Assembly: GCA_016845285.1 (NCBI GenBank)
Contig: JAERSX010000407.1
Location: 1 to 11,862, forward strand
DNA from: Deltaproteobacteria bacterium
GTDB taxonomy: Bacteria; Myxococcota_A; UBA796; UBA2385
DNA: 11,862 bases
Reading direction: 5' to 3'
Part shown: in pieces, positions 5,110 to 11,862 of the stretch
Layout of the letters: every line of letters begins with the position of its first letter
Numbering within the stretch: position 1 is the first letter of the stretch
Made by a program: the position numbers and the translations under genes
The notes under the pieces: model-generated
What the model saw: only the letters and a program-made list of their open reading frames with translations
Database searches by the model: none
Told to the model about the DNA's origin: nothing

Positions 5110-7416
5110 ATGCGGACGACTGCCCTCGCGTTGCTGCTGAGCCTCGGCCTCGGCCTCGGCCTCGGCGACGCACAGGCCGCAGAGCCCGTCTTGCCTCAGC
5201 TGGAGTGGCAGCCCGAGACCGAGCGCCCCCTCCTCGAGGGCGAAGACCCAGCAGCACCACAGCCCGCCGTCCTCCTCGAGGTCGATGTCGGCGCAGACGG
5301 TCAGGTGCTGTTCGCACGCGTCGTGGAGTCGCAAGGCCCTGAGATCGACGAGGCCGCAGAGCGCGCGGCCATGGACCTGCGCTTCACGCCGGCTCGCGAC
5401 GCGGAGGGGCAGGTGACCACTGCTCGGATCCGCTACGGGCTGCGGTTCGGCCCCGCCATCGGCACCCCGCCCCCCGAGCCGGAACCGTCCACGCCCGCGT
5501 CGGGGGAGCCGAGCGGTGGCAGCGATCTTGCCGGCGGCGAGATCGTGGTGGAGACCCGACGCACCTCACCCGAGGTCACCGAACGCGTCCTCGACGCCAA
5601 GGACATCCAGGTGCTGCCCGGCACGGGTGGAGACGCCGTCCGTGTCGTGCAGAACCTCCCAGGCGTCTCTCGTCCTCCCGTCAACATCGGACAGCTGATC
5701 ATCCGCGGCACCGCCCCCGAGGACTCGGCTGCCTTGCTCGACGGTGGGCCCATCCCCCTCGTCTTCCACTTCTCGGGCCTCACCACGGTGGTCAACACCG
5801 ACTCGCTGTCCGAGGTCGCCTTCCTGCCAGGCAACCAGGGCGTCCGCTACGGGCGGATCCTCGGTGGCCTGGTCGACCTGCGCTTCACACGGGAGCTCCC
5901 CGAGGAGTCGCGCAGCTACCTGTCGGTCGACGTCTTCCAGGCCACGGCCTTCACCGAGCAGCCCATCGGCGAGCGGACGGCGCTGACGCTCTCCGCCCGG
6001 CGTTCCTACATCGATGCCGTGCTCAACCCCATCCTGAATGGTGGACCCACCTCCATCCAGGCGCCTCGGTACTACGACATCTCGGCGCGGGTGCTGCACC
6101 TCCCCGACAAGGGCGGCAGCATCGACGCGCTGATGCTGGTGAGCGACGACCGCTTCCGCTTCTTCGACGAAGACGGCGTCGAAGACCTCGGCCTGTCCAC
6201 GACCTTCCAGAAGCTCCGCTTCCGCTGGCTCCAGCCTGCCGGTGGCGCCTGGGAGAGCGAGACCACCCTCGTCGCCGGCCCCGAGCGCCAGAGCTTCACC
6301 TTCGACGGTGATGGCGAGGCCTACGAGGCCCCCTTGATGGCGTCGGTGCGCCAGGAGCTGCGGACCGACACGGCTGGGCTCTTCGACGCCCGACTCGGCC
6401 TCGATCTCGAGGCAGGCCTCGACCGCTTCCTCTACGACGTACCCGGCTTCGGCGACCCTGAGGAGGCGGAGGTCTGGGTCCTGGCACCTGCGCCCTACGC
6501 CGAGCTCACCTGGCGTCCCGGAGCCCTGCGGCTCACACCAGGCGTGCGCAGCGACATCCGGTGGCTCGACACGGGCGACATCCTGCTCAGCATCGATCCC
6601 CGTCTGGGTGGGCGCTACATCGTCAACGACGACACGGCCCTGATCGGCGGGATCGGCGTGCACAGCCAGCCCCCCGAGAACCGCCAGGTCATCGCTGCAG
6701 GCGAGGCGGGCGACACGTTGAAGCCGGCCTGGGCCCTGCACAAGAGCCTGGGCGTGGAGTACCAGTTCACCAGCGCGCTGCGCGGTGGCCTGACCGGCTT
6801 TCACAACAGCCAGCACGACCTCGTCGTGGGCCGCGAGGATCGGTTCGCGTTCTTCAGCGGCCCCCCGGACTTCGAGGCCATGGACACCGGCGCCTACGCC
6901 AACGCCGGCTCCGGACTGGTCTACGGCGTGGAGAGCCTCCTCGAGCTGCAGGCCGACTCCACGGTGGGCCTCCTCTCGGCCACCTGGAGCCGCTCGCTGC
7001 GGACCAACCGCGACGGCGACGAGGGACTCTTCCGCTACGACCAGCCCTGGGTGATCAACGCCCTGGTGAGCCAGGAGCTCCCACGCAATTGGCGTCTGGG
7101 TGCGCGTGTCCGCTTCAGCTCGGGCAACCCCTACACCCCCATCGAGAACCGCATCTACGACGTGGGAACCCGCAGCTTCATCCCGCTGTTCGGCGAGACC
7201 GACAGCGCCCGGCTGCCTTCGTTCTTCTCCCTCGATCTGCGGGTGGACAAGACCTACGAGTTCGAGCGCTGGACGCTCACCACGTACCTGGACCTCCAGA
7301 ACGCGACGAACGCGCAGAACCTGGAGGTCATCAACTGGACCTACGACTACAGCGAGGAGGAGCCCGTGGCTGGACTCCCGCTCGTGCCTTCCTTCGGCCT
7401 CCGAGGTGAGTTTTGA
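5110..7416 (+). CDS. TonB-dependent receptor with N-terminal TonB C-terminal-like domain
   Basis: A 768-aa outer-membrane receptor. Residues 1-24 are a Sec signal peptide (Leu/Gly h-region, cleavage near AQA-A). Residues about 53-113 (VLLEVDVGADGQVLFARVVES ... AAMDLRFTPARDAEGQVTTARIRYGLRF) resemble the TonB C-terminal domain that normally sits on the energy-transducing TonB protein. A Pro/Glu/Ser/Gly-rich linker (114-142) follows. Next come a TonB-box-like EIVVETRR (144-151) and a plug domain with LPGVSRPPVNIGQLIIRGTAPEDSAALLDGGPIP. The remaining region, about 265-768, is a beta-barrel ending in Phe (SFGLRGEF), as expected for outer-membrane insertion. The substrate cannot be read from sequence. 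The gene follows the CarH-like regulator by 57 bp that contain operator repeats, a promoter and a hairpin. Its TGA overlaps the start of the next lipoprotein gene. A TonB-like domain fused to a receptor is unusual, though I believe similar fusions exist in deltaproteobacteria. Confidence 0.93.
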   Translation: MRTTALALLLSLGLGLGLGDAQAAEPVLPQLEWQPETERPLLEGEDPAAPQPAVLLEVDVGADGQVLFARVVESQGPEIDEAAERAAMDLRFTPARDAEGQVTTARIRYGLRFGPAIGTPPPEPEPSTPASGEPSGGSDLAGGEIVVETRRTSPEVTERVLDAKDIQVLPGTGGDAVRVVQNLPGVSRPPVNIGQLIIRGTAPEDSAALLDGGPIPLVFHFSGLTTVVNTDSLSEVAFLPGNQGVRYGRILGGLVDLRFTRELPEESRSYLSVDVFQATAFTEQPIGERTALTLSARRSYIDAVLNPILNGGPTSIQAPRYYDISARVLHLPDKGGSIDALMLVSDDRFRFFDEDGVEDLGLSTTFQKLRFRWLQPAGGAWESETTLVAGPERQSFTFDGDGEAYEAPLMASVRQELRTDTAGLFDARLGLDLEAGLDRFLYDVPGFGDPEEAEVWVLAPAPYAELTWRPGALRLTPGVRSDIRWLDTGDILLSIDPRLGGRYIVNDDTALIGGIGVHSQPPENRQVIAAGEAGDTLKPAWALHKSLGVEYQFTSALRGGLTGFHNSQHDLVVGREDRFAFFSGPPDFEAMDTGAYANAGSGLVYGVESLLELQADSTVGLLSATWSRSLRTNRDGDEGLFRYDQPWVINALVSQELPRNWRLGARVRFSSGNPYTPIENRIYDVGTRSFIPLFGETDSARLPSFFSLDLRVDKTYEFERWTLTTYLDLQNATNAQNLEVINWTYDYSEEEPVAGLPLVPSFGLRGEF
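5141..5164 (+). repeat. (GCCTCG)x4 hexanucleotide tandem repeat in the receptor signal peptide
   Basis: Four perfect GCCTCG units encode the alternating Leu/Gly core of the signal peptide. Slippage would add or remove Leu-Gly pairs without changing frame. Confidence 0.8.
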
Positions 7417-8207
7417 TTCTGGCTCTGACCCTTCTCTCTTGCATGCCAGGCCCCGCGCCCGAGACCCTCATCGACGAGCTGCGGGTGGTCTCCATCACGG
7501 CCGACCCTCCCCAGGCCGAGCCCGGAGACGTCGTCGGAATCGATGTGGTCGTGGCCGACCCCACCAACACCGGCTTCGACACCCTCATCTGGACCTGTAC
7601 CCCCCTTGGCGACGGCTGCCTCGAGGGCGAGATGGGCGACGGCTGGGGCACGGTCCTTCGAGACGGAGAGACCTCGCTCCAGACCGAGGCCGTGGTGCCA
7701 GCAGGCCTGGACGCGGTGCTGGCCGAGGTGGGCGGCACCCTGCCCATCCTCACGTGGACCCTGGCCTGTGAGCCGGGCCTGTGCCCGGCCATCGATGCGG
7801 TCGCCGAGGGCGAGACCTCTCGCTGGCTCGACGACCCCACCACATGGCTCGGCGAGCTCCCCCTCGAGGGTGTCAGCCTCGCCACCCGCAAGCTGTCGGT
7901 GGTGGAGGACGCCAGCCACGCCAACCCCACCTTGGCAGCCTTGGACACCCTCGAGGGCGCCACGACCTCCGAAGAGGTGCTCCTCCAGTTCCAGCTGGAG
8001 GGCACAGAGGGCGTGGAGACCGAGGTCTTCGGGTACTCCACAGCGGGTGGATTCTCGACGCCCGAGGGTGGGCTCGTCGACGTCGACGGTCGGGTCGACC
8101 TCACGTGGTTCGCACCCGAAGAGGCCGGAGAAGCCAGCCTCTACGTGGTCGCTCTGGACGAGCTGGGCGGCACCGCGGTGTGGGAAGCCACCGTGACCAT
8201 CGAGTGA
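7413..8207 (+). CDS. Putative lipoprotein coupled to the TonB-dependent receptor
   Basis: A 264-aa protein of no recognised family. It probably starts at TTG 7413, whose bases overlap the receptor's TGA stop (7414-7416). An in-frame stop at 7407-7409 rules out an earlier start, and GAGGTGAG (7403-7410) supplies a ribosome site. The N-terminus MILALTLLSC ends in a lipobox (LLSC) at Cys10, giving an unusually short leader of nine residues with no positive charge. The mature protein is acidic and rich in beta-strand-like segments. It has two close Cys pairs (C62/C69 and C119/C124) that could form disulfides, and it ends with an Ig-like-looking stretch (about 205-264). Tight coupling suggests a stoichiometric surface or periplasmic partner of the receptor. 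By analogy only, this recalls receptor/lipoprotein uptake pairs such as SusC/SusD. Confidence 0.78.
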   Translation: MILALTLLSCMPGPAPETLIDELRVVSITADPPQAEPGDVVGIDVVVADPTNTGFDTLIWTCTPLGDGCLEGEMGDGWGTVLRDGETSLQTEAVVPAGLDAVLAEVGGTLPILTWTLACEPGLCPAIDAVAEGETSRWLDDPTTWLGELPLEGVSLATRKLSVVEDASHANPTLAALDTLEGATTSEEVLLQFQLEGTEGVETEVFGYSTAGGFSTPEGGLVDVDGRVDLTWFAPEEAGEASLYVVALDELGGTAVWEATVTIE

Positions 8208-8273
8208 GCCGTCAACCCGTGAACCGCGCTCGCAGCCAAACAGGCTAAGCCGCTGGGAATCGCGGAGAAGACC
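8208..8273 (+). other. Intergenic gap before fabH, no clear signal
   Basis: These 66 bp separate the receptor-operon lipoprotein from fabH. There is a minor inverted repeat AGCC-AAACA-GGCT and the fabH ribosome site near the 3' end. I see no convincing -35/-10 pair and no terminator with a T-tract, so read-through from the receptor operon into fabH is possible. Confidence 0.4.
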
Positions 8274-9305
8274 ATGCCGAACGCCTTCATCAGCGGCACC
8301 GGAAGCTCCATCCCGGAGCGCGTCGTCACCAACCAAGACCTTGTCGACACGTATGGCATCGACTCGGACGACGCCTGGGTGCAGAAGCGCACGGGCATCA
8401 AGACCCGTCGCTTCACCGAGCCGGGCACCGGAACCACCGAGCTGGGTGCCGACGCAGGCGCGAAGGCCATCGCTGCTGCCGGCCTCCAGCCCCAAGACAT
8501 CGACATGATCCTGGCGGCCACCATCTCTCCCGAGTACGCCTTCCCGGGCATCGGCGTCACCATCGCCGAGAAGCTCGGCCTGTGCGAAGGAAGCGGTGCG
8601 ACCTTCGTGCCCGCCATGGACATCCGCAACCAGTGCTCGGGCTTCGTCTACGGCCTGTCCACGGCCGCCGCCATGGTGCAGTCAGGTGCCCACAAGCACG
8701 TGCTGGTCATCGGCTCCGAGATCCACTCGGCCGCCCTCGATCTCAGCACCCGTGGCCGCACCATCGCCTCGCTCTTCGGCGACGGGGCCGGCGCCGTCGT
8801 CGTGAGTGCGACCGATGAAGACCGAGGCGTGCGCAGCTGGAAGCTGGGCTCCGATGGCCGCCACGCCGAGGTGCTCTGCCAGAAGATCTGGGACATGCGG
8901 CAGCGACCCTTCATCCCCGTGGACGAGGACGGCTACGGCCGCGTGAGCCCCGAGATGATGTACGCCCACATGGACGGGCGGCAGGTCTTCCGACACGCCG
9001 TCGAGCGCATGTGCACCGTCACGATGCAGATCTGTCTCGAGAACGGTGTGACGGGCGACGAGGTGGACCTCTTCATGTTCCACCAGGCCAACATGCGCAT
9101 CAACCAGTTCGTGGCCAAGCAGCTCGCCATCCCCGAAGACAAGCTCATCCACAACATCGACAAGTACGGCAACACCACAGCGGCCACCATCCCGCTCCTC
9201 ATCGACGAGGCGGTGCGCACGGGCAGGCTGGTGCCGGGCATGAAGGTGGCCTGTGTGGCCTTCGGCTCGGGCTTCACCTGGGGCGCCACCCTCATCGACT
9301 GGTAG
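8274..9305 (+). CDS. fabH: 3-oxoacyl-ACP synthase III (FabH-type, thiolase fold)
   Basis: A 343-aa cytoplasmic condensing enzyme of normal KAS III length. FabH joins acetyl-CoA (or a branched or other short acyl-CoA) to malonyl-ACP to start fatty acid synthesis. The Cys-His-Asn triad is complete: Cys121 in DIRNQCSGFVYGL, His270 in FHQANMRI and Asn300 in YGNTTAATIP. Other family marks are DAWVQKRTGIKTRR (34-46), LFGDGAGAVVV (168-177) and the C-terminal FGSGFTWGATLIDW. GGAG in GCGGAGAAGACC precedes ATG 8274. The gene stands alone: no fabD, fabG, acpP or plsX is next to it. A specialised role (another starter unit, or a polyketide/OleA-like reaction) therefore cannot be excluded, although the sequence reads as ordinary FabH. 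The 66-bp upstream gap shows no clear promoter. The 3' end overlaps the convergent lipoprotein gene by 14 bp. Confidence 0.92.
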   Translation: MPNAFISGTGSSIPERVVTNQDLVDTYGIDSDDAWVQKRTGIKTRRFTEPGTGTTELGADAGAKAIAAAGLQPQDIDMILAATISPEYAFPGIGVTIAEKLGLCEGSGATFVPAMDIRNQCSGFVYGLSTAAAMVQSGAHKHVLVIGSEIHSAALDLSTRGRTIASLFGDGAGAVVVSATDEDRGVRSWKLGSDGRHAEVLCQKIWDMRQRPFIPVDEDGYGRVSPEMMYAHMDGRQVFRHAVERMCTVTMQICLENGVTGDEVDLFMFHQANMRINQFVAKQLAIPEDKLIHNIDKYGNTTAATIPLLIDEAVRTGRLVPGMKVACVAFGSGFTWGATLIDW

Positions 9306-10335
9306 GCGCACCCTCCACCGGCATCACCTGAGTCAGCACCAGCGGTGCCGGGTTGGGACAGGTGCCACAGCGCAGCGCCAGCAACCAGGTGCCCTCGGTG
9401 CTGAAGCCGGGGAAGACCGAGTCGTCCACCGTGCTGGTCGCGTCTTCCAGGGAGGCCGTGGTGCCGCTGCTGTGGTCGACGGTCCACATGCCATCGGCCA
9501 CCAGCTCGATGTCGAGGAACTGGTCTTCTAGATCGGAGATGTCGAGATCTTCGTACCAGGCCACCATCACCTCGGTGACCTTGGTGGGCTCGAAGTCGCC
9601 CCCCTGACCGGTGGCCGTCACGTCGGTCCAGTCGAGCGCCCAGGGCCCATCGGTCCACACGCCGATGGGCGAGAGGGCCTGCAGGTCCACGGTGTAGTCG
9701 AGGACGGCACAGCCATCGCTGATCTCACCGGTGGTCGCGGTCTCGTCGGGCTCCGGGTCGAGGAACGCCACCATGCGGCTTCCCACCCCGAGCGTGGTGC
9801 CCGTCGTCAGCAACACCAACCAGGTGCCGCTGTCGTCGGTGAACTCCTCCTCGATGTCGGCGTCGGTGCCGAAGAAGGTGAAGTCGGCGAGCTGCACCGA
9901 GGTGGCATCGCCCGGCTCCTGCGAGAGGTACACCCCCACGTCGACCTGCTGCAGGGTGTCGGTGCTCAGCCCGTCTTCCACCTCCTCCTCGGTCAGGTAG
10001 GGGAAGACGAGGAGCGCGGTGTTGTCGATGTCGGCGACGGGATCGAGGTCGTGACACTGCAGATCGGCGCTCAGCGAGGCCCAAGAGATGGTCACATCGC
10101 TGAGCTCGGCAAAGGGCAAGGTCGGCCCGTCGAGCTGGCCCGTGTAGGTGTAGTTGTTGGCGTCGGTCAGGGTGATCGTGCCGCTCTCGTCGGGGGGGTA
10201 CGGCACCTCCCCGCCGGAGTCTTCGCCGCCACCGTCGTCACCGCCACCGCTCCCGGCTGGGTCGGGCGACGGATCGCCACGACACCCCGTCAACAGCAGC
10301 AGCACCAGCAGGGAGGAAAGCTCAGTCCGCTTCAT
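9292..10335 (-). CDS. Putative lipoprotein of unknown function
   Basis: A 347-aa protein with a textbook lipoprotein signal peptide: MKRTELSSLLVLLLLTGC, lipobox LTGC, lipidated Cys18. A low-complexity Gly/Asp/Glu/Ser/Pro spacer (about 20-52) follows, then an acidic, beta-rich globular region. Cysteines are sparse and include one in CHDLDP, one in DGCAVLDY, and a C-terminal pair in RCGTCPNPAP. I recognise no enzyme motif. The start at 10335 is chosen because it gives the signal peptide; the frame stays open upstream only by reading through the preceding gene. That start overlaps the 3' end of the arylsulfotransferase-like gene by 14 bp with only a weak ribosome site, so translation is probably coupled. 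Its 3' end overlaps fabH by 14 bp. Confidence 0.85.
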   Translation of the reverse strand: MKRTELSSLLVLLLLTGCRGDPSPDPAGSGGGDDGGGEDSGGEVPYPPDESGTITLTDANNYTYTGQLDGPTLPFAELSDVTISWASLSADLQCHDLDPVADIDNTALLVFPYLTEEEVEDGLSTDTLQQVDVGVYLSQEPGDATSVQLADFTFFGTDADIEEEFTDDSGTWLVLLTTGTTLGVGSRMVAFLDPEPDETATTGEISDGCAVLDYTVDLQALSPIGVWTDGPWALDWTDVTATGQGGDFEPTKVTEVMVAWYEDLDISDLEDQFLDIELVADGMWTVDHSSGTTASLEDATSTVDDSVFPGFSTEGTWLLALRCGTCPNPAPLVLTQVMPVEGAPTSR

Positions 10336-11830
10336 AGAAACTCTGGAATGGTTCGACGAAGGTGATGGCCTGACCCAGCTCGGAGTTGAGCTGCCAGAGC
10401 ACGTTTCCGTCAGTGTCGACGAGCTGGAGCTCACCCGAGGAGCTCCAGACAACCTGCGTGGTGCCGTCCTCGAAGCGGTGAACATCGCCCTTGGCGTAGA
10501 CGTAGACGCTGGGGTCGCGGATGTACTCCCAGACCTCTTCGGCCTGGAGGTTCTCCTCGTCGAGCGCCACCTCGACCACCCGGGAGTAGCCCCTGGCGGT
10601 CAAGCCGTTGTCGAAGACGATGATGCCGCCGTCGACCACGTCGAACTGGTGCTGGTAGGCGACGATGTCGGTGCCCTCGGGGAACTCGAACTGGTTGAGA
10701 TCACCGTGGAGCAGCCAGATGGTCTCGCCCGTGGACCGATCCACCTTGGCCAGGGTGCCGATGGTCTTCATGCTCAGGATGTAGGCATCTTCATCGGGCA
10801 GGTAGTCCAGGCCGTTGCCGTGGGTCCAGTTGGGCGCGTTGATCTCGAGGTCGGAGATGTCGAGGTGGTCCCAGGCGTTCCAGATCTCCACCATGTTTCC
10901 GTCGGCGTCCATCTCGACGATGGCATCGGCCAGGCTCGCGTCGCCATTGGCCAGGGTGCCCTCGGTGACCACGATGCCGGCGATGGTGCCGTCGGGCAGC
11001 TCCACCATGTCGTGGTCGACATACGGCATGGACATGGTCTCCTTGCTGCTGCCGTCCAGCGAGATCCAGGCGATGCGGCCGTCTTCCAGGGCGTCCTGCT
11101 GGCCCGCATGGCACAGCACCACCGACTCGCGGTCGTGGGAGATGGTGGCCCGCATGAGGTTGCCGAAGGTCTCCTGGGCGTCGTACCAGACGATGCGTCC
11201 CTGGTTGTCCACGATGATCACGGAGTAGGCGGTGCCCTGCAGGGGCAACACCTGGTAGTTCCACTCCGGCTCGTAGTCGCCGGTCTTGCTCAGGACGGGA
11301 AGGCCCGACGGCAACGAGCCCGTGGTGATGGTGTGGCCCTCGTCGGCCACCTCCTCGCCCTCGTCGACCGTCGCCACCACATCGAAGGTGATCTCGGTGT
11401 CGGCCACGTTGCCGAAGAGAAGGGCCTCGTGGCTGGTGCCCGTCGACACGCCGGTGAGCAACGTGGTCTCGCCGCCCTCGCCAAACTCGATCCAGGAGTC
11501 GGCCTCGACATCGGTGGTCCAGGTGACGCGAACCACGGTGACCACGTCGGACAGCTCAGCGCTGACATCCGAGATGGCCACGTCGGGGGTGACCTCGCCG
11601 TCGTCGCCGCGGCCACTACCGGAGTCGTCGCCACCCTCGTCGCCACCCTCGTCGCCGGTGCCGTCGCCACCCCCGTCACCGCCGTCGTCGCCGTCCCCGT
11701 CGCCGTCGCCGTCGTCGATCTGGTAGCAGAGGCCATCGTCGGCCAAGACGCTGCCGGCAGGACACTCGGCCTCGCCCTGACAAGCCACCGCCCAGAGCAG
11801 AGGGCTCAGGGGAATCAAGAATGCACGCAT
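10322..11830 (-). CDS. Arylsulfotransferase (ASST)-family lipoprotein with Asp/Gly linker
   Basis: A 502-aa exported protein. The leader MRAFLIPLSPLLWAVAC has a lipobox (AVAC) at Cys17. Next come a small Cys pair (C23/C35), a very Asp/Gly-rich linker (39-78), and a fibronectin-III-like domain (about 82-170; VTWTTDVEADSWIEFG). From about 178 there is a beta-propeller-like region of the arylsulfotransferase type. ASST marks include DHDMVELPDG (H273), NWTHGNGLDYLPDEDAYILS (H337), DRSTGETIWLLHG, YQHQFDVVDGGIIVFDNG (H394) and DVHRFEDG (H451). Family members transfer sulfate from an aryl sulfate through a catalytic histidine, but many distant members are uncharacterised, so activity is not assured. 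AGGAGG four bases before ATG 11830 is a strong ribosome site. It is first in a two-gene unit with the next lipoprotein, which overlaps it by 14 bp. Confidence 0.88.
   Translation of the reverse strand: MRAFLIPLSPLLWAVACQGEAECPAGSVLADDGLCYQIDDGDGDGDGDDGGDGGGDGTGDEGGDEGGDDSGSGRGDDGEVTPDVAISDVSAELSDVVTVVRVTWTTDVEADSWIEFGEGGETTLLTGVSTGTSHEALLFGNVADTEITFDVVATVDEGEEVADEGHTITTGSLPSGLPVLSKTGDYEPEWNYQVLPLQGTAYSVIIVDNQGRIVWYDAQETFGNLMRATISHDRESVVLCHAGQQDALEDGRIAWISLDGSSKETMSMPYVDHDMVELPDGTIAGIVVTEGTLANGDASLADAIVEMDADGNMVEIWNAWDHLDISDLEINAPNWTHGNGLDYLPDEDAYILSMKTIGTLAKVDRSTGETIWLLHGDLNQFEFPEGTDIVAYQHQFDVVDGGIIVFDNGLTARGYSRVVEVALDEENLQAEEVWEYIRDPSVYVYAKGDVHRFEDGTTQVVWSSSGELQLVDTDGNVLWQLNSELGQAITFVEPFQSFYEAD
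11597..11716 (-). repeat. Low-complexity GTC/GCC-rich stretch encoding the Asp/Gly linker
   Basis: Degenerate short tandem repeats encode DGDGDGD-, GDEGGDEGGDD- and similar runs at residues 39-78 of the ASST-family lipoprotein. It is expected to be a flexible, highly acidic tether between the lipid anchor and the folded domains. It does not match RTX nonapeptides, although acidic runs may still bind calcium loosely. Confidence 0.75.
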
Positions 11831-11862
11831 GGGACCTCCTCGGCAGGAGTACGGGTCAGGAG

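Noticed and set aside
5566..6816. 416-codon minus-strand frame inside the receptor gene
   Set aside because: It is complementary to a clear TonB-dependent receptor and shows only shadow composition.
7347..8495. 382-codon minus-strand frame spanning the lipoprotein and the fabH start
   Set aside because: It covers two real genes on the other strand and has no signal peptide, ribosome site or motif.
11597..11716. RTX-type calcium-binding repeats
   Set aside because: Asp/Gly-rich, but without the GGxGxDxUx nonapeptide period.

Overview
The window is GC-rich (about two thirds or more by eye) and gene-dense. It has several lipoproteins with Asp/Gly-rich linkers, a TonB-dependent receptor carrying its own TonB-like domain, and a CarH-like B12 regulator. 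This combination suggests a Myxococcota or related deltaproteobacterial chromosome. That taxonomic call is an inference from style; no marker gene was compared. There is no sign of phage, IS element, CRISPR, rRNA or tRNA.

Layout. (1) 2-781 (+) is the 3' part of proS, which runs off the left edge. (2) 794-3658 is a possible membrane-lipid module. A radical SAM protein resembling the archaeal tetraether synthase (Tes/COG1964) family lies on the minus strand. It is divergent, by only 18 bp, from a small outer-membrane-barrel-like protein, which is followed at once by an Lgt-like integral membrane protein that probably starts at a CTG codon. (3) 3638-8207 is a putative light/B12-responsive module. 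An SRPBCC-like protein (-) diverges from a MerR/B12-binding regulator (+) that has the CarH-type W-x9-E-H signature. Downstream come a TonB-CTD/TonB-dependent-receptor fusion and a translationally coupled lipoprotein. The same roughly 11-bp direct repeat (TGYACATnnTn) is tandemly arranged in the regulator's own upstream region and again in the gap before the receptor gene. (4) 8274-9305 (+) is a FabH-type ketoacyl-ACP synthase III with an intact Cys-His-Asn triad. (5) 9292-11830 (-) is an overlapping two-gene lipoprotein unit: an arylsulfotransferase-family lipoprotein first, then a 347-aa lipoprotein of unknown function.

How the parts may work together. The best-supported regulatory story is the CarH-like regulator binding matching repeats upstream of itself (shared with the divergent SRPBCC gene) and over the promoter of the receptor-lipoprotein pair. 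The receptor operon would then respond to light and/or adenosylcobalamin. The Tes-like/barrel/Lgt-like group is a candidate envelope-lipid locus. Convergent gene pairs are packed tightly: there is a 12-bp gap between proS and the radical SAM gene, and overlaps of 21 bp and 14 bp at the two other convergent junctions. All function calls come from motif reading alone; no database search was run.
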